Assembly: GCF_001642725.1 (NCBI RefSeq)
Contig: NZ_LSUQ01000007.1
Location: 1-64,000 of the forward strand
Direction: 5' to 3'
DNA length: 64,000 bases
Source of the DNA: Ferroacidibacillus organovorans
Lineage (GTDB): Bacteria > Bacillota > Bacilli > Alicyclobacillales > SLC66
The translations under genes and the position numbers were made by a program. Shown piece by piece: positions 52,952 to 61,953 of this stretch (positions are counted from its first letter, which is position 1; each line of letters starts with the position of its first letter). Under the pieces are notes generated by a model. The model was not told the DNA's origin. It saw only the letters and a list, made by a program, of their open reading frames with translations, and searched no databases.

Positions 52952-54211
52952 GTGGATCATCAAGAGTTGTCCGAGAATCTCAATGTATTAACGAGCACCC
53001 AAATGGTCATTAAAGATGCGTTGTCAAAGCTAGGCTATGGAAATGATATGTATGAGTTATTAAAAGAGCCGATGCGCGTTCTGACCGTTCGTTTTCCTGT
53101 GCGCATGGATGATGGACAAGTTAAGGTGTTTACTGGATATCGTGCGCAACATAACGATTCGGTGGGTCCCACAAAAGGCGGTATTCGCTTTCACCCGGAC
53201 GTGACGGAAGATGAGGTCAAGGCATTATCTGTTTGGATGAGCGTAAAATGTGGAATTGCCAACCTACCTTACGGTGGCGGCAAGGGCGGCGTAATCTGTG
53301 ATCCACGTGAAATGTCATTCCGTGAACAGGAACGCCTGGCGCGCGGCTATGTTCGCGCAATCAGCCAAATCGTCGGGCCTTCAAAAGATATCCCGGCTCC
53401 AGATGTGATGACGAATTCTCAGGTCATGGCATGGATGATGGACGAGTACAGCCGAATTAAAGAGTTTGACTCGCCTGGATTTATTACTGGAAAGCCGATC
53501 GTTCTCGGCGGTTCACAAGGACGGGACACATCGACTGCGCGTGGCGTTGCGATCTGCATACGAGAAGCGGCTCGCGTTCGCGGCCTCGTTTTAAAAGACG
53601 CGCGCGTAATCGTGCAGGGGTTTGGAAACGCCGGAAGTTATTTGGCGAAATTCATGCATGATGAAGGCGCAAAAGTGATCGGTATCTCAGATGCATACGG
53701 CGCACTGTACGACGAACGCGGCCTTGATATTCCTTCACTTCTTGAGCGACGCGACTCATTTGGGACTGTGACGAAGCTGTTCAAAAACACAATTTCCAAC
53801 AAGGAACTTTTGGAACAACCCTGTGATATTCTTGTACCGGCAGCGATTGAGAATCAGATCACGCAGGAAAATGCGGATAAGATTCAGGCGCAAATTGTCG
53901 TCGAGGCGGCGAATGGCCCGACGACCAATGAAGCTACGCGAATCTTGACGGAACGCGGAATCCTGTTAGTACCGGATGTGCTCGGCAATTCAGGCGGTGT
54001 AATCGTTTCTTACTTTGAGTGGGTACAAAATAACCAAGGGTATTATTGGACAGAAGAGGATGTCATGACTCGTTTGGAAGAAGTCATGATGCGATCTTTT
54101 GAGACGGTTTATGCAACAGCCACTGCGCGGAAAATTGACATGCGACTCGCGGCCTATATGGTAGGCGTACGACGAATGGCAGAGGCGGTGGAACTGCGCG
54201 GATGGGTATGA
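52952..54211 (+). CDS. gudB: NAD-dependent glutamate dehydrogenase
   Basis: Hexameric enzyme that oxidatively deaminates glutamate to 2-oxoglutarate and ammonia. The 419-residue protein has the substrate-binding PTKGGIRFHPDVT, catalytic PYGGGKGGVICDP, Rossmann QGFGNAGSYLAKFMHDEG and NGPTTNEATRILTERG blocks. GTG 52952 follows AAGAGGTGG. It catalyses the reverse direction of glutamate flow relative to gltB, about 11 kb away. It lies in the gudB..sleB neighbourhood as in Bacillus. Confidence 0.95.
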   Translation: MDHQELSENLNVLTSTQMVIKDALSKLGYGNDMYELLKEPMRVLTVRFPVRMDDGQVKVFTGYRAQHNDSVGPTKGGIRFHPDVTEDEVKALSVWMSVKCGIANLPYGGGKGGVICDPREMSFREQERLARGYVRAISQIVGPSKDIPAPDVMTNSQVMAWMMDEYSRIKEFDSPGFITGKPIVLGGSQGRDTSTARGVAICIREAARVRGLVLKDARVIVQGFGNAGSYLAKFMHDEGAKVIGISDAYGALYDERGLDIPSLLERRDSFGTVTKLFKNTISNKELLEQPCDILVPAAIENQITQENADKIQAQIVVEAANGPTTNEATRILTERGILLVPDVLGNSGGVIVSYFEWVQNNQGYYWTEEDVMTRLEEVMMRSFETVYATATARKIDMRLAAYMVGVRRMAEAVELRGWV

Positions 54212-54269
54212 TTTACCACCCAACTGGCGCATACTGGAACGGATTGGTTTTGTAGGGGGGCATGTCACT

Positions 54270-54476
54270 ATGCGTAGCGATACTCTTTCTCTGCACGAAA
54301 ATGCAAGCGAGATGATGGGTTCAAGCGGTAGGGTGAAAATTCATATACGCTGCAGAAAATGTGGAGAAGTCTTTATCCTCCGCGGTGTTAAAGACGGCAG
54401 AGGTCACGTGGAAACGGGGTTTCGTCGTTGTCTTTGTGACAATGATCGAGAATTTGACATTGAAACCTTGGTATAA
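54270..54476 (+). CDS. Small CxxC zinc-ribbon-like protein (68 aa)
   Basis: Not recognised. ATG 54270 is preceded by TAGGGGGGC. The product has IHIRCRKCGEVFILRGVKDG and GFRRCLCDND, four cysteines (CxxC ... CxC) that could bind one zinc. No enzymatic motif. It lies between gudB and a strong terminator; the fold would suit a nucleic-acid or protein contact module (inference). Confidence 0.6.
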   Translation: MRSDTLSLHENASEMMGSSGRVKIHIRCRKCGEVFILRGVKDGRGHVETGFRRCLCDNDREFDIETLV

Positions 54477-54520
54477 GGAGCTTTTAAAAAGTCTCCGGTA
54501 AGAGTCAAGTAAATGAAAAT

Positions 54521-54568
54521 TCCACAACAAAAGCCACCTTCTTCATGTGAGGTGGCTTTTGTTGTGGA
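54521..54568. terminator. 19-bp perfect hairpin, bidirectional terminator
   Basis: TCCACAACAAAAGCCACCT (54521-54539), loop of ten, and its exact complement (54550-54568) with TTTTGTTG inside the 3' arm. It ends the gudB group and separates it from sleB. Confidence 0.8.
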
Positions 54569-54634
54569 TTTGCCACATAAATTTTCCGTTCTTCACAGAC
54601 ACTAGTCTCAATTCGCCTGTGAGGAGTGATGAGA

Positions 54635-55483
54635 GTGAGGCGTTCATGGCTCGCTGTTGTGTCACTGACGGTTTTTACAATGGTTGCGGGCATCCTGCCA
54701 TCGGCGCACACCCACGCAGAAACATGGGCACTCATGCCCGGTGAACGTGGTACATCCGTCGTGGAAGTTCAGGCCAATCTTAAGCGACTCGGTTACTATA
54801 ACGGGCCGATCGATGGAATTTATACGTGGCAGACCTATTGGGCGGTTCGCGATTTTCAGAACAAATTTGGATTGCCAATCGATGGACTAGCCGGGGCGCA
54901 AACGCTGAACATGCTTCACTCAGCCCTACGCGCCAATTTTGGGACGACATCGACTCAAATTCAAGGAGGAACACCTTCTCCAACCCCCATGACGTCACCA
55001 CCACCCACACACATTGTGCCAACCAACACAGTGGCTCAGACCGCACCTGCACCATCTTCTACGGCAGCATTGACACCGCCGTCCGCCGGGACCAATGTGA
55101 CGATTCCAAGCAGTGGGGTCAACGGGATTTCGGCCAACGACATTCAAATGATGTCACAAGTCGTCTATGGAGAAGCGCGCGGGCAACCGTTTATCGGACA
55201 AGTTGCCGTTGCGGCAGTCATGATGAATCGATTACACTCTAGCCTTTTCCCGCACAGCATCCCGGCCATCTTGTATCAGCCAGGTGCGTTTACCGCCGTA
55301 TCAAACGGGCAGGCTTCACTCGGTACAGATCCAGAGGCGACGGCTGCGGTGCTCGACGCCATCCACGGCTACGACCCAACGCACGGCGCTCTCTATTATT
55401 GGAATCCAGCGACCGCCACATCTCCGTGGGTTTGGTCACAACCGATCATGCTTCGTATCGGCAATCACGTCTTTGCAAAATGA
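54635..55483 (+). CDS. sleB: Spore cortex-lytic enzyme SleB
   Basis: Lytic transglycosylase stored in the spore and used to degrade cortex at germination. The 282-residue protein has a signal peptide (LAVVSLTVFTMVAGILPSAHTHA), a peptidoglycan-binding domain (VVEVQANLKRLGYYNGPIDG ... FGLPIDGLAGAQTL), a Pro/Thr-rich linker and the hydrolase domain (catalytic Glu in VVYGEARGQPFIGQVAVAAVMMNRL). GTG 54635 is eight bases after GAGGAG; ATG 54629 is two bases away. Operon with ypeB. Confidence 0.95.
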   Translation: MRRSWLAVVSLTVFTMVAGILPSAHTHAETWALMPGERGTSVVEVQANLKRLGYYNGPIDGIYTWQTYWAVRDFQNKFGLPIDGLAGAQTLNMLHSALRANFGTTSTQIQGGTPSPTPMTSPPPTHIVPTNTVAQTAPAPSSTAALTPPSAGTNVTIPSSGVNGISANDIQMMSQVVYGEARGQPFIGQVAVAAVMMNRLHSSLFPHSIPAILYQPGAFTAVSNGQASLGTDPEATAAVLDAIHGYDPTHGALYYWNPATATSPWVWSQPIMLRIGNHVFAK

Positions 55484-55506
55484 TTGATTGAAAGGAGGAA
55501 GTCGAC

Positions 55507-56853
55507 ATGGATCATCGCGGTTATGCGTGGGCGCTTATTCCGGCCTTGGCAGTCGGATTATTTGCGGTGTCGCTGTATGGATACAATGAACACACAAAGC
55601 GGTCAGCGGCCGTATCGCAAGTGGAACTGGGATACCAAACCATCTATCACAACGTATCCTATGACGCTGATGAGATGCAAGATGCGTTAAGACGCGCAGA
55701 AGTCACAACGCAGACACTGACGATCAATCGCGAACTGCGCAGTGCCGCACAGCATGCTGCACTCGCAGCGCGGGCGAGCGGCAGTTTGCCAATCAGTGTC
55801 CAGTCTCATCCGTTGACAGCATTTTTCCACGATGTTGAGACGCGCTGCACACAGTTGATGGATCTCCATGCAGCAGCCACACCGCTCACACCGTCTGAAC
55901 GATCCGATCTATCTACCATGGCATCAGACGCGACGCGCGTCGAGCAGCAGCTGCGGACGATTCAACGTTCTGGTTTTAGAGGAAGTTATCCGTTGACGAA
56001 CTTTGTTAAATTCGGCGCGAGCGCAGTGAACGCATCTCCGCTTGCAAAGCAGTTTACGAAGATGAACCAAACCGTATTCTCGCTGCGCGCTACCCATCAA
56101 GCGGTCTATCTCAAGTCGTTTGCAGCAGATCGCGATCCTGTTCACGATGAACCTTCTCTCGCGTCGGTTGGTTCCGTCATATCGAGTCAGCAGGCAATCG
56201 CACGCGCGACCTCATTTGTCGGAGGAACTGTTGGTAAGAATCCCTATGTTGCGGCGTATGGAACGGGGAGTGCGCATCCGTTTTATCTCGTGACATTTCA
56301 TCCGAGTGGCCCGCAGAGTTCACCGCTTTACGTATCCGTTTTCCAACATGGCGGCTACGTTTTTGAAATGGCGCGTGAAGGATTCTCAGGAGGGACAGGC
56401 ACCTCCGTCGCGGACGGTCGTTCCATTGCAAAGCAGTTTCTTTGGCAGCATGGGTTCCCATCTGTGACACTTGTTGAGAGCGATGCATATCACGGTCAAA
56501 TCTTCACGAAGTTTGCGCCACTGCGACAAGGGGTTCCACTGGAGAATCAGACCATTCTCGTCACGGTTGCGCAGGGTGCGCGCCGTGTGACCCACTATGA
56601 CGCATCTGCTTATTTCGAGGCAGAACCTTATCGCGGTACGTTCACGCCTAAGATCACTGCCCAAGATGCCGTAAAGGCGTTTTCTGCAGGAGTTAAAACG
56701 GCCCATGCGCAACTTGTGGTTTGTGCGCCGCACGGCGATGATCCGCGATTAGCGTATCGTTTTTTTGCAATGCGCGGCACGAACACGTATATCGTTGATG
56801 TCGATGCACAGAATGGGCGTGTACTTGCGATCGCAAAGCAGACAAAATTGTAG
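55507..56853 (+). CDS. ypeB: Germination protein YpeB
   Basis: Membrane-anchored partner required to hold SleB in the dormant spore. The 448-residue protein has one N-terminal TM helix (YAWALIPALAVGLFAVSLYG), a coil-rich part and three C-terminal PepSY domains, for example SSQQAIARATSF, ITAQDAVKAFSAGV and TYIVDVDAQNGRVLAI. AAAGGAGGAAG precedes the ATG. sleB and ypeB are 23 bases apart. Confidence 0.93.
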   Translation: MDHRGYAWALIPALAVGLFAVSLYGYNEHTKRSAAVSQVELGYQTIYHNVSYDADEMQDALRRAEVTTQTLTINRELRSAAQHAALAARASGSLPISVQSHPLTAFFHDVETRCTQLMDLHAAATPLTPSERSDLSTMASDATRVEQQLRTIQRSGFRGSYPLTNFVKFGASAVNASPLAKQFTKMNQTVFSLRATHQAVYLKSFAADRDPVHDEPSLASVGSVISSQQAIARATSFVGGTVGKNPYVAAYGTGSAHPFYLVTFHPSGPQSSPLYVSVFQHGGYVFEMAREGFSGGTGTSVADGRSIAKQFLWQHGFPSVTLVESDAYHGQIFTKFAPLRQGVPLENQTILVTVAQGARRVTHYDASAYFEAEPYRGTFTPKITAQDAVKAFSAGVKTAHAQLVVCAPHGDDPRLAYRFFAMRGTNTYIVDVDAQNGRVLAIAKQTKL

Positions 56854-56892
56854 ATTCACAACCGAAAGCTCAATCGAGAACGCGATTTTTTG

Positions 56893-56929
56893 CAAAAGGA
56901 GGGGGAATTCCAATCCTCCTCTTTTGTGT
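56893..56929 (+). terminator. Probable terminator after ypeB
   Basis: AAAAGGAGG and CCTCCTCTTTT form an imperfect stem followed by TTTTG. A TATAAT hexamer at 56945-56950 follows and probably belongs to the ypfA promoter. Confidence 0.6.
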
Positions 56930-56974
56930 ATGCCTCTCAATCGCTATAATAGAGTGGAGTGAGGGAGGGGCGGC

Positions 56975-57631
56975 ATGGCGTACCCGTCTATTGGGCAAAT
57001 TGTAGATTGTGAACTTTATGGTACAAAAGGGTTACAGGCAACGGTGATTAATGAGAGTGAAACACAGCTTTATCTTCGTTCGCGAACAAGTAAAGATGAG
57101 TTCGATTGGGAGACTCGTCTTGGTGAGGTGCTACAGATCCAGTTTCGCTCCTCAAGCGGTGCACTTTGTATCGCGTCTTCGCGCATCGCAGCGATCGAAG
57201 AGGATGGCGCGGACGACGTGATTGTGATTGAAAGACCACATGAAGAGGCGATCCAAAAAATTCAACAGCGCGAATATGTTCGCGTAGGGGTCTCCGTGGA
57301 GATCCAATGCACATGCCTTATGAATGAGAATGAAGGTTTGCGCACGATAAAAGCGATTACGCACGATTTAAGTGCAGGTGGTCTTTCTTTTTATCTTGAG
57401 GATGAACCTTGTCTTACCCTCGGAACGTCTGTTTCGCTCAAACTCTTCTTGCGAACGCGAGATGGGTTACAGATGATCGACGCGCAGGGAGATCTGGTGC
57501 GGATTGAGCAAATAGGACGCGCGATTCCGCTCTATGCGGTTCGCCTCGTCGATTTAAAGGATAAAGAACAGCGCCAGATTCTTCAATTTGTCTATCGAAA
57601 GCAATTGGAAGGCCGGGGGAAGAAATCGTGA
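56975..57631 (+). CDS. ypfA: PilZ-domain protein YpfA (YcgR-like c-di-GMP receptor)
   Basis: Cyclic-di-GMP receptor family. In Bacillus YpfA inhibits motility through MotA. The N-terminal YcgR-like domain occupies residues ~1-95; the PilZ domain begins at the RxxxR motif (QQREYVRVGV, ~residue 98) and has the D-x-S-x-x-G motif (HDLSAGGLSFYL). Both ligand-binding motifs are complete, so c-di-GMP binding is plausible. GTGA overlap with cmk. RBS GGAGGGG. Confidence 0.87.
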   Translation: MAYPSIGQIVDCELYGTKGLQATVINESETQLYLRSRTSKDEFDWETRLGEVLQIQFRSSSGALCIASSRIAAIEEDGADDVIVIERPHEEAIQKIQQREYVRVGVSVEIQCTCLMNENEGLRTIKAITHDLSAGGLSFYLEDEPCLTLGTSVSLKLFLRTRDGLQMIDAQGDLVRIEQIGRAIPLYAVRLVDLKDKEQRQILQFVYRKQLEGRGKKS

Positions 57632-58308
57632 AAATCGCGCTTGATGGTCCCGCCGGAGCAGGAAAGAGCACCGTCGCGAAAGAAGTTGCAAAACGACTTC
57701 AGATGACCTATGTAGATAGTGGCGCGATGTACCGCTGTGTCACGTATTTGGCAATTAAACGCCATGTCACGATGCAAGATGAAACGGGTTTATCTAATCT
57801 CGCCAATGCGATGCAACTGATGTTTATCCCTTCCGAACACGGTCAAGTGGTGCACCTTGACGGTGTGGACGTTACCGATGCGATCCGTTCGTCCGAAGTC
57901 GGGGCGCTTGTTCCGCTTGTCGCAAAGCATGCGCGCGTTCGTGAGTGCCTTGTTGAAAAACAACGTGAGATGGCGCGCACCGCACACAGTGTCGTGATGG
58001 ACGGTCGGGACATTGGCACGCATGTCTTGCCTGACGCGGTCGTGAAGGTTTATTTGACAGCGACACTTGACGTGCGTGCGCGAAGGCGCCACGAAGAACT
58101 CGTACGACAAGGATTTACAGGATCTGTCGCAGACGTGATGAAGCTTTTGCATGAGCGCGACGAAATTGACGGGAGAAGGGAGATTGCTCCCATGCGGCCT
58201 GCCAGCGATGCGGTTGTCTTGGATACGTCATGCCTTGCGATTCATGAAGTGACTGCGATGGTTGTAAGCCTTTGTCAAGCTCGCATGCACAACGAGGTGA
58301 GGCATTGA
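57628..58308 (+). CDS. cmk: Cytidylate kinase
   Basis: Phosphorylates CMP and dCMP with ATP. The 226-residue protein has the P-loop LDGPAGAGKSTVAKEVAKRL at the very start, YVDSGAMYRCVTYLAI, MDGRDIGTHVLPDA and RRRHEEL near the lid. GTG 57628 overlaps the ypfA stop as GTGA; the stop overlaps plsC as TTGA. Confidence 0.95.
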   Translation: MKIALDGPAGAGKSTVAKEVAKRLQMTYVDSGAMYRCVTYLAIKRHVTMQDETGLSNLANAMQLMFIPSEHGQVVHLDGVDVTDAIRSSEVGALVPLVAKHARVRECLVEKQREMARTAHSVVMDGRDIGTHVLPDAVVKVYLTATLDVRARRRHEELVRQGFTGSVADVMKLLHERDEIDGRREIAPMRPASDAVVLDTSCLAIHEVTAMVVSLCQARMHNEVRH

Positions 58309-58901
58309 CAGTCTATCAGTTCGCTCGTGATTTCATGCGGTATGTCGTGATCCTGCTATTTCAAATCCGCGTTACAGGACAGGAGCATCTTCCCGATCAG
58401 GGGGCTGTTCTATTATGCAGCACGCATAAATCCAACTGGGATCCTGTTTTAGTCGGGTGTTTTTCAAAACGGGAAGTCGCTTTTCTTGCAAAAGAAGAAC
58501 TATTTAGTTTGAAATGGCTTGGCCATATCATGCACAAACTTCATGCGTTCCCCATTCGGCGCGGGGCAGGGGATCGCGGCGCATTGCGAACATCGCTTCA
58601 AATTCTCGAACAAGGTGAAGTTCTTGTCATGTTTCCAGAAGGAACGCGCAAGCTAAAAGGGCAGCTCACAGAACTTCAGCCTGGCGCCTCCATGCTGGCG
58701 CTGCGATCCGATGCTCAGATTGTACCTGTTGCAATTCGCGGTCACTATCTTCCGTTCGGGGGACTACGCATGCAGTTTGGCGCTCCGTTTCAACTCGATG
58801 AGCAAGCGAAATCGCTTAAAGGTCGTGCAGCGATCAGTCACGCCACGGAGATCATTGCCACGAAGATGAGAGAACTTGCGCGAGAGGTCGAACAAGGATG
58901 A
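58305..58901 (+). CDS. plsC: 1-acyl-sn-glycerol-3-phosphate acyltransferase
   Basis: Makes phosphatidic acid. The 198-residue protein has HKSNWD (HX4D), the FPIRRGAGDRGALR block, FPEGTRKLKGQL and VPVAIRGHYLPF. TTG 58305 overlaps the cmk stop by three bases; GAGGTGAGG lies upstream. Together with plsY and gpsA at the end of the window it provides the enzymes for the entry into phospholipid synthesis. It overlaps the next gene as ATGA. Confidence 0.93.
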   Translation: MTVYQFARDFMRYVVILLFQIRVTGQEHLPDQGAVLLCSTHKSNWDPVLVGCFSKREVAFLAKEELFSLKWLGHIMHKLHAFPIRRGAGDRGALRTSLQILEQGEVLVMFPEGTRKLKGQLTELQPGASMLALRSDAQIVPVAIRGHYLPFGGLRMQFGAPFQLDEQAKSLKGRAAISHATEIIATKMRELAREVEQG

Positions 58902-59203
58902 GTCGCGTTTTGGAACCGGTGCTGATGTTTTGTGGTATTGTGCTGATTTTGCAGTTATACGCAAGACAGATCAGTGCCAAACTTGTCAAGAAAAGTTTGG
59001 CGGAACGAGCAGCATTTCGAAAACGTTTTTTTTCGATTGGCGTTTCACTTGCAGTTGCCTGTTTCAGTGTGGGATTATTGTATCAAGAACATGTTGTCTC
59101 CTTGCTTCTTGCGGGGATTTTGTACATACCACTGATCGCCCTGTTTGCAGTCTGCATGGTTCGACTGCAACCGCTGCTGCGAGCTCACGAGGAGGATTTA
59201 TAG
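58898..59203 (+). CDS. Small membrane protein, unknown function (101 aa)
   Basis: Not recognised. It has three hydrophobic segments: VLMFCGIVLILQLYA, IGVSLAVACFSVGLLY and LLLAGILYIPLIALFAVCM, separated by a basic stretch (KLVKKSLAERAAFRKR). ATG 58898 overlaps the plsC stop as ATGA. The stop is immediately before the rpsA start. An inner-membrane protein in a phospholipid/ribosome operon. Confidence 0.75.
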   Translation: MSRVLEPVLMFCGIVLILQLYARQISAKLVKKSLAERAAFRKRFFSIGVSLAVACFSVGLLYQEHVVSLLLAGILYIPLIALFAVCMVRLQPLLRAHEEDL

Positions 59204-60361
59204 ATGTCTGAACTTGTAAATGAAGAACAATCCAAGGAAGTAGCGAGTGAAGCAAAACCATTAGATGCGGTTGTCACGCGTGTTGAGAGCGACGCCGTCT
59301 TTGTACAGTTTGATGGCACTCGCGAGGGCGTTATCTCGCGTGCGCAATTCTCACAGGCAACGGGCGGAGATCTGACGGTTATGGCCAGAGTCGGTCAGAC
59401 CATTCGCGCGGTGATCCTTCGCGAAGAAGAAGACGGAACGGTGCGCCTTTCACGTAAAAATGCAGTGGATGCGTCAACGTGGGAAACGTTGCGCGCACTC
59501 GCAGAATCACAAGAAGTGATCGAAGTGACGATTGCGACGGCGGTAAAAGGCGGTCTTGTCGCAGACCTTATGGGTGCGCGCGCATTTATGCCGGCATCAC
59601 AGTCCGACCTTCGCTTTGCGGCAGATCTGACTCCGCTTGTCGGTTCGGATGTGTATGTGATCGTGACAGAAGTTGACGAAGAGAATAAGCGATTGATCAT
59701 CTCCCGCAAGCGCGTGCTTGAAATGGAAGAACAGTCTGCGCGCGCCGAACGAATCCATGACTTCCACCCGGGGGATTTGGTGCATGGGCGTGTTGCCCGT
59801 ATGACTCAGTTTGGCGCCTTTATTGATCTCGGTGGAATTGATGGTCTATTGCACGTGTCTGAAATGTCTTGGTCGCGCGTCGCACGTCCTGAAGAAGTGA
59901 TTTCGATCGGCGATGAAATTGAGGTTCGCGTACTTCGCGTAGAACCTGAAAACGGCAAGGTGTCTCTCAGCATGAAACACACTCAGGAAAGCCCTTGGCA
60001 AAAAGCGAGCAAAGCGTTTCAGATTGGGGATATTGTCGAAGGGGAGGTGCGCCGCCTTTCGTCATTCGGCGCATTTGTCGAAGTGGCACCGGGGGTCGAG
60101 GGTTTAGTGCACGTCTCGCAAATCTCCCGACAGCGCGTTGATCAGCCTTCAGACGTTCTCGAACCGGGGCAACGGGTCATGGTCAAAGTGCTCGACATTC
60201 GTCCCGAGGAAGAGCGGATGTCACTTTCAATCAAAGAGGCTCAGATGCGCGAAGAAAAACGACGAGCTCCTGAATGGACAGAGAAGTCCAATTCGGAATC
60301 TCAACAAACCACGCTTGGGGACCTTTTTGGTGACTTGTTAAGAGATCGTTTCAAATCCTGA
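59204..60361 (+). CDS. rpsA: 30S ribosomal protein S1 homologue
   Basis: RNA-binding protein with four S1 (OB-fold) domains over 385 residues: segments near residues 18-85, 98-165, 185-255 and 270-340, with hallmarks such as TQFGAFIDLGGIDGLLHVSEMS and SSFGAFVEVAPGVEGLVHVSQIS. Low-GC Bacillota versions (YpfD) are shorter than the six-domain protein of E. coli and their role in the ribosome is less firm. AGGAGG is upstream. Position after cmk as in Bacillus (cmk-ypfD). Confidence 0.93.
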   Translation: MSELVNEEQSKEVASEAKPLDAVVTRVESDAVFVQFDGTREGVISRAQFSQATGGDLTVMARVGQTIRAVILREEEDGTVRLSRKNAVDASTWETLRALAESQEVIEVTIATAVKGGLVADLMGARAFMPASQSDLRFAADLTPLVGSDVYVIVTEVDEENKRLIISRKRVLEMEEQSARAERIHDFHPGDLVHGRVARMTQFGAFIDLGGIDGLLHVSEMSWSRVARPEEVISIGDEIEVRVLRVEPENGKVSLSMKHTQESPWQKASKAFQIGDIVEGEVRRLSSFGAFVEVAPGVEGLVHVSQISRQRVDQPSDVLEPGQRVMVKVLDIRPEEERMSLSIKEAQMREEKRRAPEWTEKSNSESQQTTLGDLFGDLLRDRFKS

Positions 60362-60451
60362 CATTCTTGAACAAATGCGTGTGAGAAACGATCATTTTTT
60401 AGAGCATCTTCAGAATTTGGTCAGGTAATCTTCAAGTGACACAGGATCCAT

Positions 60452-60490
60452 ACCGTCTGGTGCCATCGCAGTGGCATAAGACGGTTGTTT
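60452..60490 (+). terminator. Composite hairpin terminator after rpsA
   Basis: ACCGTCT-gg-TGCCA-(6)-TGGCA-ta-AGACGGT (60452-60485): a 12-pair stem with a symmetrical 2x2 internal loop, followed by TGTTT. Other parts of the 187-base gap show nothing. Confidence 0.65.
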
Positions 60491-60494
60491 CCAT

Positions 60495-60524
60495 TTGACT
60501 GAATGAATTTGAATATGCGACAAT
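60495..60524 (+). promoter_or_regulatory. Possible sigma-A promoter of the DUF512 gene
   Basis: TTGACT (60495-60500), 18-bp spacer, GACAAT (60519-60524); the -10 is weak. Confidence 0.45.
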
Positions 60525-60548
60525 GGATTGCTATGCGAAGGAGGTTAG

Positions 60549-61913
60549 ATGACTGTGCCTAAGGTGCGCACTGTCAGCGCAGATTCTCTAGCGGAAGAAT
60601 TGCAGATCGAACCTGGCGATGAAGTGGTCTCAATCAATGGGCAGCCAATTCGGGACATTGTAGATTTGCAGTTTGCACTCGCGGGTGAGTATTTAGAAAT
60701 TGAAGTAAAAAAGTGCGATGGAGAAGAGTGGCTCATTGAAGTCGATAAAGCGTATGATGAGATGCTTGGCGTGGAGTGGGAGCATGCGACGGTTGATCGC
60801 GTGAAACTTTGCCACAACAAATGTGTCTTTTGCTTTGTCGATCAAATCCCCGGAAATATGAGAAAGACGCTTAACATGCGCGACGATGATTATCGACTTT
60901 CGTTCTTGCATGGGAACTTCGTGACACTCACCAACTTGAAATCGGGTGAACTTGAACGAATGGCCGAACTTAAGATGTCGCCCATTAATATCAGTGTTCA
61001 TACGACCAACCCGGAACTTCGCGAGCAAATGCTTGTCAATAAAAAATCGGGTGAAATTCTCAATCAGATTCGCTATTTGGCAGAACATGAAATTGAGATG
61101 AATACCCAGATCGTGCTGTGCCCTGAGTGGAATGACGGCGCCGAACTTGATCGTACCATTGAGGAACTCGCTCAATTTTATCCTGCTGTTCGTACGTTAT
61201 CTGTCGTTCCGGTCGGCTTGACGAAACACCGCAAAGGGTTATCTGCCCTTCGCGGCTGCACTTCAATTGAGGCGCGGCGAACCGTTCGCCAGATTGAGCG
61301 ATGGCAGGGGATTTTGCGCCCAAAACTCGGCGTGAATTTCGTTCACGCGTCGGATGAATTCTATGTGCTGGCTAACACCGACATTCCATCAGCGGAGTAT
61401 TATGATGAGTTTGCGCAGGTTGAAAACGGAGTCGGAATGCTGCGAACGTTTATCGACGAATTCCAGGCGCTTGAGAATACGCTCCCGACTGGACTTGACG
61501 CACCGCGACACATTGCCATCGTTACCGGAACATCTGCGAGTAAAACGATGAAGGAGGCCGTCTCAAAACTCAGTCAAATTGCAAATCTCGCTATTGATGT
61601 CCATGTGATTCGCAATGCGTTTTACGGGGAAGAAGTCACGGTGACCGGTTTGATTACTGGCCAGGATATCGTCCATCAACTGGAAACATCCCTTACTGCC
61701 GACACAATATTGCTCCCAGATGTGATGTTGAAAGATGAAGAGGATGTTTTTCTTGACGATTTCACTGTACAACAGGTATCTGAAGCGTTGCGTTGTAAAG
61801 TTCTGATTGTACCACCAACGGCGAGCGGGTTGATACACGGCGCGCTTGGGGCGCTTGAAGCATTGCCTTTGCGCAAACGGTATGAAGGTACGTTTGCGCG
61901 AGCGATGGCGTAG
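60549..61913 (+). CDS. PDZ / radical-SAM-like DUF512 protein
   Basis: Conserved, poorly characterised Bacillota protein. The 454-residue order is a short PDZ-like N-terminus (LAEELQIEPGDEVVSINGQPI), then a cysteine motif CHNKCVFCFVDQIP (C-x3-C-x2-C, the [4Fe-4S]/SAM site of radical SAM proteins), a TIM-barrel-like middle (SPINISVHTTNPELREQMLVN) and the C-terminal DUF512 domain. AAGGAGG before the ATG. The gene upstream of der is typical of Clostridia and relatives. Confidence 0.85.
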   Translation: MTVPKVRTVSADSLAEELQIEPGDEVVSINGQPIRDIVDLQFALAGEYLEIEVKKCDGEEWLIEVDKAYDEMLGVEWEHATVDRVKLCHNKCVFCFVDQIPGNMRKTLNMRDDDYRLSFLHGNFVTLTNLKSGELERMAELKMSPINISVHTTNPELREQMLVNKKSGEILNQIRYLAEHEIEMNTQIVLCPEWNDGAELDRTIEELAQFYPAVRTLSVVPVGLTKHRKGLSALRGCTSIEARRTVRQIERWQGILRPKLGVNFVHASDEFYVLANTDIPSAEYYDEFAQVENGVGMLRTFIDEFQALENTLPTGLDAPRHIAIVTGTSASKTMKEAVSKLSQIANLAIDVHVIRNAFYGEEVTVTGLITGQDIVHQLETSLTADTILLPDVMLKDEEDVFLDDFTVQQVSEALRCKVLIVPPTASGLIHGALGALEALPLRKRYEGTFARAMA

Positions 61914-61953
61914 GGTTACTTTGAAGTAGTCGTAAAGGAAAGAAGGTATTTTA

